From assembly GCA_037179385.1 (NCBI GenBank), contig CM074179.1:4898001-4962000 (forward strand): 64,000 nt of DNA. The letters run 5' to 3'. The notes below the pieces were generated by a model that did not search any database, was not told the origin of the DNA, and saw nothing but the letters and a program-made list of their open reading frames with translations. Both the position numbers and the translations under genes were made by a program. The DNA is from Holothuria scabra. Lineage: Eukaryota; Echinodermata; Holothuroidea; Aspidochirotida; Holothuriidae. Positions within the stretch are counted from its first letter, which is position 1. Each line of letters starts with the position of its first letter. Shown piece after piece: positions 1 through 13,343 of this stretch.

Positions 1-508
1 TCTTTTATTACACGCAAACGTAAGTCATATGTAATATACTTTATGTATGCAAATTGAAATGCATTGATTTTTTGAAGTTTTATCTTTACTTCTTGATTTG
101 TTGATAGCTAACACCGTATACAAAAAAGGTCTTACGCGAGCTTAAAGGGTGAGGGCAATACCCCAAAGTTATTTTGAAGCAACAGGTGTAATATTACAAG
201 TTTCCTGTCATTTCTCATCAAAGTATCTTTCATGATATTTTTTAACATCAGTACTGATATTCATGAAAAACCAGTAGCTACGTCTATTAAATTTCACACT
301 TAAAGAGAAAATTGTCACATGACTCTCAACAGCCAATCATGCAACTGGACTGGCTACTACACGAGTTCAAGTTAGGGTGACTGCTCCTGCACTTAATCTT
401 AATCTGACCTGGCATGGTATTTTACCCTTGTCTTTGCTCTGTTATGTCACGCGTTTAAAATGTTTATACTTGTAATAAATTATCAATGCTTAATACCAAC
501 GTTAAATG

Positions 509-516
509 TATAAAAT
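509..516 (+). promoter_or_regulatory. TATA box upstream of the signal-peptide exon (left arm)
   Basis: TATAAAAT lies 85-92 bp upstream of the ATG at 601. A start site near 535-545 would leave a 5' UTR of about 60 nt. The same box is kept in the right arm. The start site itself is inferred. Confidence 0.5.
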
Positions 517-600
517 GCTTACCACTGCTGAGTTGATATCATTCGGGAGATGCAGTGCCAAGAAGTTTCTTCACTGAAAAAACTCATTCCATGAGAGAAG

Positions 601-661
601 ATGAAGCTGTGTCTGGAAGTCTGCTTGGCTGTGACCATTCTGATTTTGGACGCTGCCAAAA
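601..661 (+). CDS. First coding exon: signal peptide (left arm)
   Basis: The ATG opens a 20-codon stretch with a positive N-end, a hydrophobic core (LAVTILIL) and a small-residue end (DAA), which is a typical secretory signal peptide. The exon ends at a strong donor (AAAA|GTGAGT) in phase 1. This phase fits the Vps62 exon whose acceptor is at 15309-15310, also phase 1, so both may belong to one secreted protein across a ~14.6-kb intron. That link rests only on phase, strand and order. Other exons may lie between them, or this may be a separate gene. Confidence 0.55.
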
Positions 662-2219
662 GTGAGTAAACCTCATTTCGTGCTCAAAGAAAAGTAATTC
701 CTCCAGTGTGATGTTTTATTACTTTTACTTTGCATGAAAGCTGTCTTTGTTTTTCAATTTGTGTTAATTATGTTCAGTCGCGATTGTAGACTTTCTTGTT
801 TGGGAGAGCTTAGAATACTTTAAACGGCAGGGTATATTTTCTCTAAGTATGATAATCGGCACGGACATGCTGAAGACCATGATTATAAGTACAGTACCAT
901 ACCATACGGTACGGAATACATTCACCTTACATGCCTATATTTATCTCATGTGTTGAATAAGAACGAAAGAATTTAACGTTACTGCAACCGATCCTGTTTA
1001 TCGATAGTTCTAGGAGAAACGTCTGCACTGGTATACATCTGACTCTATCGCAGGTCACACTACAGCGTTGTTGGATCGGATAACAGTGTTGTAGTCAAGA
1101 CCGGCATATCCGAGACCACAGGGTGTCGAGACCGAGACCAGGGGTAAAATTCGAGGTCTAGGTCCGAGACCGCATGTGCATGTTTCATAGGAAAATAAAC
1201 TGCCCAAAATTTTGAATATCTTTTTACCTAATGTTACCTTAGTTACTTTATGCTTTAAAATCGAGGTTATCAACCTTTTTCCATCCACCCACCCCTTAGG
1301 CTGTTCCATATTTTCTGAGGGACCCTAATTGGGGAAAAGAAAACCCTTTGATTAACGACTTGTGCATTATCAGTGGCGTAGGTAGGGTTTGTGTCCCGGG
1401 GGCAAAAAACTGAATTGGCGCCCCTATCCCCATTAACCCATCTTCCGCTGGTTAATCTTATAAATATTTACACAACTCAAAAGGTAAAGTTACAGTTACT
1501 CTGTCATGCTCACGGCAGCAGTGGCGCCAGGATTTGCCTCCAGCTCACCGGCAACCGGGTGATAGTTTCGAAGCCACGACAAAGCCGATTATGTCCCAGT
1601 GGGACCTTACATGTAGGATTTGAGGCGCTTTTGGTTTTCCTTCTTCAACGTCATGCCCAGGACAAGTTATTGTCGTACCATACAGTGTAGTTACAGCAGT
1701 GTTAGACTTTACGGGTCGGATTCAGCTGTTACCGTTACAACAGAAGCTGTGCAATTTTTTTTTTTTTTTTTTTTGAAGTTACGAGGTTAAAACTCGAATA
1801 AGATTGGTCTGTAGTACCAAAACGTGTTTTCATTTGTTCTTTTGTAACAAATTGCTAGCTTTGAATCAAAGGGAACTAAAAGGTACCTACTGCTCACTAG
1901 ACAAATTTATTTTACCACGACGAGTCCCACTAGTTTGGGAATGCGGGTTGCTGTATGGTTTATAATTTTCTATTATCCCTTAGATGTATTTGAATTCCAA
2001 AGCTCTTTAGTGTATGCGGAACCCTAATTTCTCTAAGAACCCCTATTTTTCTGCGGACCCCTTTGGCCTCACAGCCATTGAACCAAAACTGGAAAAAGAC
2101 CGTGACCGGCTCGACTTGAACCAATTGGTTGGAAACTGAGCCTTAAAACTCCATCTAAGTAGCCAACTTAAGCTATACGCATTGCTCTTTCATAGTCACC
2201 CTTAAGCAATGAATTGAGA
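662..2219. other. Non-coding, presumed intron; repeat fragments
   Basis: No exon is recognised. Around 1100-1180 is a fragment rich in CGAGACC words, also seen near 3590-3660. A CAGTGGCGTAGG repeat-end motif sits at 1371, a T18 run near 1757-1774, and a copy of an interspersed GACTTGAACCAATTGG repeat at 2070-2165. The short open frames here have no recognisable domain. The mirror is 36090-37638. Confidence 0.5.
2070..2165 (+). repeat. Interspersed repeat with GACTTGAACCAATTGG core
   Basis: The core is followed by a stretch resembling GGAAACTGAGCC and TAAAACTCCATCTAA. Diverged copies occur at 6375-6440, 8825-8915, 43010-43080 and 61500-61590, plus the mirror copies in the right arm. The family is not identified. 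Confidence 0.55.
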
Positions 2220-3480
2220 TTGAGACTGGAAAAAGATGAAGTTTAGACAATTGTGGGAGGGGCATGAATAAGAAGTTTAGGAGAATGGTGAGAGATTTGC
2301 CAGTGGGCCTTTAAGCCCTTATAGGTGGAGCCTGTGGACTCATTACATGAATAATTTTTTCCGCAATGATTTGCCTTTTTTCAAAGCAATTGGCCTTTTT
2401 AAAAAGTAAACTCAATCTATGAGGTAGGGTCACAAGGTGAGGTTCAGTGAAGTGAGCAATTTTTCCGCGAGGCGGGGGGGGGGGGGGGCATGCATTATGG
2501 TGAGTGATTGCCGGTAGGGGAGGGGTATAAAAGAGAGGGTTTTTCTTTCCCCTTTGAAAATTCTTGCCTTTTCAAGGAGCTTTAATGCAAATTGGTGCAA
2601 GATTTTTAATTTTACTGAAATAGTCCTGAGAGCAGAATTGTGGCGGTTAATGGGGTAAAACTGAACATTTTATGTCTGTCCATGTAATGAGATGCCATGT
2701 ACCCTACCGGTGCCAATTCGAAGTATTTTTTATTTAATTTGCATACTTCTAGGAGTCAAGATGAAAGAGCATCGGGGATAGGCTTAAAGGCACGGGAGCT
2801 TGTCAGTTTTTTTTTTTTTTTTTTTTTTATCACGAAAAAAGTATTCTATCGTAAATACAATACTATCTAAGTTGAGCTCCATCATCAGGTTGGTATGGAG
2901 AGGAAAGAAAATTTAGAACAATATTTACTCCTCAAATGGTTGAGAATTGCGTTATCATGCTTTAAAAGTGTATCTAAATAGTCTTTTATTTTTAGCTTTC
3001 CTTTGCAATAATAAAAAAAAAAACAGCAACTTGCTAAAAGATAAGAAATTTATCGCAAATTGAACCAGAATATAGATGAAATGGTATTTAATCTTCACGG
3101 GGAAACTTCAACGGAATTGAAAATTTCAGTTGCTAATGTTCCCCTATTGCAACTCTTGGTTAAATTCAAGATCCACTGAATCGATGCAATTGTGTACTGC
3201 ATGTAACTGTGCGAACTTCCGACTATAAATGGTTTAACTCCTAAAACCTGTTGCACGATAAATGTGAAACAATTGCTCACCACACTTGAGCATCTTCCAC
3301 TCCACTGCCCCTTTCTCGTACGTCTTTATCGGCTGCGGAATGAGTCTAAAGCCCCTCCCCCTCGAATGTTTTTGTAAAAGTCGGTGACCTTAATGCAATC
3401 TGGTGCCACATACAGTTTGTTACCTTCTGTGAGGAAGGGGGTGGGGTGTCATGGCCCAATGTCACTTCCTGGGTACTTCA
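2220..3480 (+). repeat. Dispersed repeat family A, copy 1 (left arm)
   Basis: This stretch aligns by eye with an oppositely oriented copy at 12190-12880. Shared landmarks in order are a GAGATTG...ACAATTGTGGGAGGG block, a GGTGAGAG...GGGCCTTTAAG block, CGGGGAAAC, and TTGCTCACC. Copy 1 has extra internal sequence (about 2340-3000), including a G14 run and a T23 run. It has no coding capacity and looks like a non-autonomous repeat. Confidence 0.5.
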
Positions 3481-3688
3481 TTGTTGGGGTAAGATAAAAT
3501 AATTGATGTCAATCCTAAAATAGCAATGGACAAAAAGCGCTCACTCGCTTAAAATTGAATAAATACATAAGTAAAGTAACCAAAAACTTCAAGACCGAGA
3601 CCACAGGGTATGGAGACCGAAACCTGGTAAAAACCGGTCTTGAGCACTACAACACTGTCGGTTTTTGACCTCCGAAACCACCCCGTGA

Positions 3689-5209
<1,521 letters not shown>

Positions 5210-8200
5210 ATGTTATATAGACTAGCAAATTTCCGGATTTTAAGTCATCAGGGACAGGGAACATTGCCATCTTGCCCCCACCCCACTCCCCACCTTCAGC
5301 CACACCTCTGAGTGTATCGCTTTCGAATTTGCATGCATATGGCGTAGGACGTAAAATACAGCTTCGTAAGTTGTGTTTCCTTACCTTATACACAGTACTG
5401 TTTGTATGATGTATTCCTAAGTGGCTGAACAAGTGTGGTGTACAAGAAACAAGAAAACGTTACTATCTTGAATGGCGCATTGAGCCCTCTCCTAAATGGG
5501 TGAGAAGCTATACCGGTGGTTTTCGCAAGTAGGACTCATCCACCTGTGTCCTGCGGAAAGTTAGCGTGAAGGTGGGAGGGGGAAATGCAGCATACGTAAT
5601 AGATCTTTAGGGCAGTTTCTTTTTCTTCACATACGCGACAACATCAAATACACAACCTCGGAAACATTCTTTTCGGGGTGGGGGGTGGGGGCTTAAACAC
5701 ATTTTGGGAGCTTGATTTCCCAACCCTCCAACCCGCCTATTCCCTATAGAACCGCCTTGATGATGTTCATAATGATGTGTCTAATGTTATATGCTGACAG
5801 TGCCGACGATTCAAATATGTTGCTATTCGATAGTAGCTTTGACAATTTAATTGTGAATTGTAATTAGACGTTCAACTAACTCGGTCGTTATTCCGATGTT
5901 ATACGCTACCCCTTTACTTGGAAAAAGACTCATTAACCAATGTTTCAATCTGAAGAGCTGTATCAACCTGTGATGACTATTTGGCTTTAGGGATGTTTGG
6001 GGTTTAAAGATCATAACACTAGTTATTCGATGGTACAGATTATCCCCTTTCTAGTCTTTTCTTTGAAGTAGGGTTTCAGGTCACAACAGGATTTGGTATA
6101 TTAGAGGGATACTTATTCACAGCATTTTGGTGAAATGTGCATTGAAATCTGATGTGTGGTTCTCAAAATATAAGCACGTAAAGCTTTCACATTTTCAACA
6201 AAAAGTGCACTTGAAGCAAGCGTATATGACATCATATCCCCAGATGCCGCGGATCCAATTTTGAAGTGCGGGGCTAATCCTCTAAGCAGCCTAATATGCT
6301 CAATAAAATAAATGAAGGCGGCCCAGAATTCAGTTTAAGGCGGCCCAAAATCCCCACAGCTAAAAATGTGCGGGGGCTAAAGCCGACTTAAACCAATTGG
6401 TGAGAAACTTGGCCGTAAAACTCCATCCAACCCAACCTCACTTATTCACTAATTACTCAAGTACTTTAGATTTTTTTAGAACTAAAATACTTCGTATCCA
6501 AAGTAGAGCAATGATTTACTCTTCGTACACCTTACAATTAAGAAACATTTATTACCACTTGTTCGATCAGCCATTCACAAAATAGAGCAGACTACTAAAT
6601 TAATTGGAATAACTGCGTTTCTGCTTTAAGTATATTGTTATTTTAATCATTTGAAGCTATACATGTCCTATTAAGGCATGGATATAAAATCTTTCTTGCA
6701 AATCGTCTTACCCAAATTTCGCTCATATTTTACAACTATAGCCCCTTTGCCACCATACCTTCGTGCTTGACTGTAATAATAAGGTGCATTTAGCGACATA
6801 ACAGGCGATTGATCTGGATGTACATTATTATTCAAAGCACTAGATGGTTTGTCTGAAATGGTGGCTAGGTGTTTCAGCAAACCCCGAACTTTTGCATAAA
6901 TGACATCACATTGCCACGTAGGTCTACATCTACGGCTGATGATTAGAGCGGACTAAGACTCCTGGGTTTGTGGGGGCCACTCGTATTTTTTACTTCTGTT
7001 GGGTTTTTACCCGTTTCATTTATGGGATCTTCGATAATTATAACTCATATTGTCCGATAGAATAAATAAGTTGGTCCTGGAATGCCCAAGTCTGGTCCTT
7101 GTTGAAGCTTTTTAGAACAAAAATCGTAGGAAGATGGCCAGCTTGAAGATATTTGATGCCTCTTTGTTTTTCTTTATTTCCAAATACGCAGGATGTAAAG
7201 TATGAAATGAGCCTAAGTTGACTCCAGTTGCGGCGATCTATTTAAGATATGGGGGACATGGGTATTCTCACGACCGACAGGTGGGTCACTAGGATTTGTG
7301 ATATTAGGGGGGAGGGACACCTACGAAGGGTAATGTTTGTAGTCAGTAGTGACACCGGGTGATAACCTTTGTTTGCGAGAATCACATGAGATCTCAAACT
7401 TGCCATTGATTGTCTAGTAGAGTTGATGAGGCTCTGAGTGTGCTCTTGGGCGCGAAGCAAGCGGCAGCCTTTTTTCTCATTTGACACATTTTCCACCTAC
7501 TTTTGCAATACAGCAAGTATCTTGGCAGCATAGAATAGCTCTATATCTGGAGTCAGACGGAGTCATCTGGAGTTCAATATAGATGATTATTTATAGTTGT
7601 TTTACTATTTTCATTGCAAACACAAACCATTAAATTTTTAAATGAATTTATGGTACGAGAACCAAATCACCATTGAGTATCCAGTAATCACGTGAAGAAT
7701 AATAGTGTAGTACTCAAGGAGGATGCTGCGTGAAATTCCGAGTGATGATGCAGGAAAACGGGACGGTTCCCTACTTATGATTAGAAAAGTTTTACGAAAA
7801 GTTAAAAATACTAAGTTTAATGTTGGCTCAGGTTTGTTTGTGACTCAACATGGGAAGAATGCCGACATGGTGCAAGAAATTAATTTGCCATATAGTTAAA
7901 TCCAGCCGACAGACTCACCACGAGGTCGTGGAATATTGTAAACGACAAGGTCTTGCGTTTCAATTTCGATAAGGATACATCAGCTTCAGGCGCGAGGTCA
8001 GGACTGTGTCAGGGTGGTGTCAAGGGGTTGGGGCACACATGAGGGAAAAGACTAAGGACTGAGGGAAAAACCGCTATTTTTTAAGTTTTTTTTTTTATTG
8101 CAAGTTTGGGTCGTGTGGGAATTTATCCCCCCCCCCCCCTCCTCCTCTCAGTGGCTACGCCAACGATCAACTTAAGGGTGTGCCAGAATGAAAAAATTCA

Positions 8201-9736
8201 AAGCCGTGTCCACACAAAAATATTTTTGGACTCGTGAAGTTTGGGGTTTTGATCAAGACATCCTAAGAATAGTTGGCTTATGTTAATGAAGTGGATAACT
8301 TCCCAGTTCTCGTACAAGATGATTTCAGTTTCTCAAATTATTTTTCGAGTCCCCCCCCCCAAATAAAAAAAAACTGTCCCAAGAGCTCTTCCTTGTATAG
8401 ATTTCAAACCCTATGACATTATTCACCCAATTGTCCTGACGGTCATGCAAGTCCATAGTATGTAATCAGTGAAGTCTACGCTTTTTAAGTAATGTCGGCT
8501 ATTTTAACATGTTGACTTTAATTAAAATCAGTGGATCATTCCCCATATAAACAGGCGCAGAAGCCTTGTCCTGGTTCTCTACACCTTTAAATGTTCTGAT
8601 GGCCCTCATGAAGTCCATCTATAGTTTCACAATACTAGAAGCAATATTTTTTGTAGCTTTAGCTGACACTATGTAGCACATTTGTGTTGGTGTGTCTTTA
8701 AACCCCATCCAACTATATCCTGGGAACTGTTAGTCTCACATGGTCCTTTCAAACACACACAATCAGCTCTTTACTCGGAATGTATTTGCTGCTCCGCATA
8801 TAGCAATCGAGTAGAGAGAACAAGCCAGTGAGCCACAATTGGAAAAAAGGCCGTGGCCGGCTCGACTTGAACTTGGTTGGAAACTGGGCGGTAGAACTAC
8901 ATCTAACTACAACTGCTCCCATTGTATCTTTCAGTACATAGGAAGCAATTTGAAAGTTGGGGGGAGGGGGAGGGGGTAGGCGGAGCAACTTTTGCACTTA
9001 AAATGAATTTTAAAAAATATGCTTCATTTTCGTATCAAAATCTAAAGAATTTTTCATTGGAATGTGTTTTTAATGAATTTTTTTTATATTTTATAACTTT
9101 TTTTCCCATTTTTTTTTTTACTTTTTGAACTATGACCTACTTTCGTTTGTCACAGAAATAAATGTATAGAAAGTAATGAAACGTTGGTTGAGTGTTTAAA
9201 TATTCAATGGGATGTCTAAACAACATGTTTCATGTTGATGACAGTATTTTTGTACAAAACCAGGGTAGAAATGGTAGTATCAAAATGGGTGTACCACATT
9301 TTGGGCTTTGGTCAAAGTTGGTGACCTTTTGACCTCTGGTGACCTCATATTGCACAAAATTTGCATTTGTACTTTTTTCTTTGATAGATTTGATCAAGGC
9401 AAACATTTTGCAGGATCAATCATCAAAATGTAACAACTCTTTCGAGAGTTATTGCTATTTGAATTTCCCCTACCCCCAAAGTCACTCAGCTCTCGGGCCC
9501 TTTCATTATTAAAACCTATACAAAACATAGTTCATCCCTAAGATATCAATGTTAACATGAAAACTAACACTTCACGCTACATTCCTATCCCTATTTCATC
9601 AATTTTAGGGGTGCTAGGTGAGCCTCCGGCCCACGGACTATAGGTATCATGTACCTTTTCAGTTTGCACATGCTTATGAAGCTTTGAGTAATATATATAT
9701 AAATTCCGACATCAAAAAAGTCCCCAATTTTGTTTT
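5210..9736. other. Non-coding, presumed intron with unclassified repeat remnants
   Basis: No exon or known protein is seen. It contains GACTT(A/G)AACC-type repeat copies at 6375-6440 and 8825-8915, a GTGGCTACGCCAACG motif near 8150, C-runs at about 8129 and 8351, and degenerate CCAGATGACTCC-type units near 7548-7580 that are amplified in the right arm. The short frames at 6671-6880 and 7242-7496 match nothing I know. Confidence 0.45.
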
Positions 9737-10994
9737 GCGTAGCCAGGATGGGATTTTGGGGGGGGATCTAGGTAACAAGTTTGGGCCTGGTGCCCCCGAA
9801 GGTCAGGCACGGCAAGATTATCTAAGCGGAGCGCCAACATCGATTGGCGCGGAGCGTACAAGAAACTTTGGGGCTTTAAAACCCCTCCAGATGGCCGGAA
9901 ACGGCACTTTCCACGTGTTTCCAACTGGATGTACCCAGCAAATGCGGCAATATTTACGGCTTACCCTAAGGCAGTACCTAACCCCTTTAACAGAAAAACA
10001 AAAGTAGTTGTGTCCCCCTCTGAGAAACTTTCTTTGCGTTAGATTTCCTAGATGCAAAAATGGTGCTATGTTTGGCAAAACTTCGAACTGAATATAGGCC
10101 AAAGTTTTAGGATTTTCCCTTTTTGGGGAGCGTGGAAAATATCAAAAGTTTTTAGTTTTTTTAGAGATTTTACAAGACACATACATACTACCAAAGAAAC
10201 AATGTCCAAAATGGTGCAGTATTTGTTCATCGGTACATTACGTAGTCAAAATTAAAATACTACGAATAAATCTCTCAAAATAATTGAACCGCAAAGCAGA
10301 AGCATGAATCATGTGGGAAACACATAAAATCAGGACCTTGTGGACATTTTACAAATTCCCCGGACGCCAGTGCCAACTAGTAAAGAGGACTTGTCGAAAA
10401 AATCTTCCTACAGTGGCACTTGTCGCGGGCAGGAGTGGGACACGACATAGGCCTATCCCTACTTGTTTAGGATGGAAGGAAAGAATTATCCGAAGGCAGT
10501 ACCTTACCCATATCTGCTTACGGCATATTTTGTGTATGATAAAGTATAGGAATGGTCGTGTAAGAGTGGTCTCCAGTGTATGATTGCCTTATTTTCAGTA
10601 AATCAAAAAGCCATCCGAAAGGCAGGAAGGGTCTTAACCTAACAAAGTCACATTAAAAAAGTGTTGTCGAGACTTTCGTTTCATCTTCTAAGTGAAATGC
10701 AATAAACAACAGTGCAGATCACAAACGGTATCTAATTTAGTGAAAGTAGGCATTTTGAAGTTATTAGGCTACTTGTTTTCATACGTGCGCACAAAATGTG
10801 TTTTACACACATTCATCCATGTTCTTTTAATTTTTACACATTTTATTTACTTACTGTTTTGAAGGAAATACTTCAAAGTTTATTTCCGTTCAATTTTTTT
10901 TTTCAATTTCTTTATCAGGACGCAAAAAAATCTCGGGGGCCTGAAGAAAATCTGGGGGGGCCTTGGCCCCAGGCCCCCCGTGGCTACGCCACTG
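9737..10994 (+). mobile_element. Non-autonomous repeat family B (left arm)
   Basis: The segment begins with GCGTAGCCAGGATGG and ends with CCGTGGCTACGCCACTG, so its ends form a short imperfect inverted repeat (CAGTGGCGTAGCC). A diverged copy at 40125-42265 has the same two ends and the same internal order, which supports these boundaries. It has no coding capacity. A ~90-bp internal block (9820-9910) recurs alone at 13570-13690. The superfamily is unknown. Confidence 0.6.
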
Positions 10995-12189
10995 AGTCAT
11001 GTTGTAAAGGGGAACTGAAAAAAAACTGTCTGAGTGCATTTACAGCATATGAAGTGTAGTTTTTACTCAACGTAACACCGTGTTCACCCAAAATCACTCT
11101 TAAACCCGAGAACAATTTAGAGTGCTTTGACTAGTACTCTACCTGTCTACGTGAACATTGTTTACAATTCTTAGAAATATGATGATGCTTGCTTCAACAG
11201 CAGACTTTGACAAAAATAAATCATCTGATCTGAATAAGCCATGTTAGAGTTGAGATTAGTACAAAAATGCCCGCATATTGTAACATGCCTTTATTTGTAC
11301 CATGTAGACATTTGTTTGGTTTCCCAAATTATTTTTTTATTAGTATTTTTGAATACCTTCTCCGGTAAGACAGCGACATCCACGCAAATTTCTCCAATGA
11401 CGTTGACTTTGTCGTTGCCATTCAACCACATTTGCACTGCCATTTATTTAAATCATAGTTTTTCGGCAATTTAACCGCAATCATTCTTTGGACCGAGAGT
11501 TGGAGTTGAATGCATTTAACGAATAGGCGAGTAGTTTACATTTGCAGTGATTTCTTGATTCTAAAGCTGAAAGAACTGTATTATCACCTGAGTCGCAAAC
11601 ATTGACTTTATCATTATGGGGAGGGGGGGGGGTCGCCGACGTCCGGAACCTCCCCCCCCCCCCCCTCAAATTTCCCAATTTGCCCTTTTTCAAATTTGAT
11701 TTTTTTTTTCTTATTAAAAAAAAAACAGTTCCACGGGTATAGTGACAGTTGTATGATTCCGAAAAGATTTTGGTTGCCCCCATCCAGCGTCGACCAATCC
11801 GTCGTAAAACTCTAGCCATGTGTCGCAGACACTTCCGGCAATATATTGACTGCGGTTATTGTTCCTATCCCCGAAACTCCAACAGCGCAATCGTACTTAC
11901 AGAGGTGTGACCACAGTATGTCTAACTGTCCGCGTGCCAGTCAATCATTTTTAATCACTTTCTTCTTGAAACCGCCTGTGGTATTCGTGGATTTCAAAAG
12001 TGATGCCAGGGACACAAATATAAGGTCGTAATCACTAGCTAACACGAGCGGCCAGTCATTAATGTTATGAGGGTGCCGTTGACGCGTAGCGTACTCGTCG
12101 CGAACGAGCTATATGTAAGCATAAATAAAGGACAATAAACCTTACAGAACTTAGCAGCCAAACCGTTGTTCCAGACTCTGTCCATAATG
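10995..12189. other. Non-coding; G-run/C-run pair
   Basis: No gene is recognised. Near 11620-11665 a G-run and a C-run flank about 20 nt and could form a GC hairpin. The rest is unassigned, and its open frames have no domain. Confidence 0.45.
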
Positions 12190-12880
12190 ATCAGTGGCGT
12201 ACGAAGGGGGGGCATTGGGCCATGCTCCCCCTTTCTCAAAATTTTCAAGGGAGGATTGTTTTGCAAGGCTCCTCAGTGATGCCACTTTTTTAGTACCTTA
12301 GAATGGGCAAATTTTGTCAAATTCCAAATTTTACTTGAAAGGGTAGACTCTGTGACATCCTGGTGGCACCGATTGCCTCTGAGGACATCTACCTTCATAA
12401 CAATTCGTAAAACAGAGCGGTCTATCCCTTAGACTTCTTCTCCCGCCGGCATACTGGCATTAACGTTAGTGACGGGGCATGAAAGCAGATCGTTCAGGTG
12501 CGGTGAGCAATAGTTTGACACTTATCATGCAAGAGATGTTAGGGGTAAAATCATTAACAGTCGGGAGTTCGAGCAGTCACAGACATTTTCATCAATTCAG
12601 CGGAACTTGAATTTAGCCACAATAGAGAAGCATTAGCATATTTTCAGTTCCGTTGTATAGTTTCCCCGAAAAGTGTCAAGACCATTTATATGACAGTGAT
12701 TGCTGCTGCTGATTTTTTTGTTATTGCAAACAAAAACTAAACATAAATATCTTAAAGGCCCAGTTCTCTCACCCCAAACAGTACCAATTCTCCTAACCTT
12801 CTTACTTTAGTCCCTCCCACCATTGTCTGAAATTCATCCCCATCCAGATAGGCCTACAATCTCAGTTTATTGCTTCGAGG
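12190..12880 (-). repeat. Dispersed repeat family A, copy 2 (left arm)
   Basis: Read on the minus strand, this copy follows the same landmark order as copy 1 at 2220-3480 but without the large internal insertion. It starts beside a CAGTGGCGTACG motif and a G-run at 12191-12215. Two copies in opposite orientation within one arm show that this is a dispersed repeat. Confidence 0.5.
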
Positions 12881-13070
12881 TGAGTATAGAAAAATTCAAT
12901 TTATATCATCAAAACACTCTCAGTACTGTTCATGCTGTGTAAAATAAGCTTTGGCACTATGCATTGTTTGCATTAACTGTCAATCAAAGAGCTGAGCCAA
13001 TTGAGAGTTTCGGTACCCGGGAACCAAAATTGTAGTTTGGGGTGAGAGGTTTGGCCCTTTAAGCCTCTTA

Positions 13071-13340
13071 AGCCCTTTACACACCGCAACGACTACCGAA
13101 GGCTCCGTCGTGGACAAAATGAATATATCGTAGACACTTTTTTGGTATTCGTGGCCGTGTGAACCGAAACTAAATCTCACCGATTGCATCCAACTACACG
13201 ATTGAACAAGTTCAATCGGACCGACGACATACGACACGACGGAACTCTCGTGCTGAAACTGGCCAAACCGCCAGGACTACAGTCGACGCGACGTCTTGTC
13301 GCTTCATGTCGTTGGTTATCATGGCAGTGTGTGCCGGGCT
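13071..13340. mobile_element. Harbinger-like MITE (left arm)
   Basis: Terminal inverted repeats AGCCCTTTACACACCGC / AGCCCGGCACACACTGC are flanked by TTA on both sides (13068-13070 and 13341-13343). A 3-bp TWA target duplication is typical of PIF/Harbinger elements. The interior is rich in CGACACGAC-type words and has no coding capacity. The right-arm copy is 14 bp shorter. Confidence 0.65.
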
Positions 13341-13343
13341 TTA

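Noticed and set aside
1391..1690. 99-codon frame mirrored at 36607-36906
   Set aside because: It is present in both arms only because of the inverted duplication, starts in a repeat-end motif and shows no domain, splice context or coding bias.
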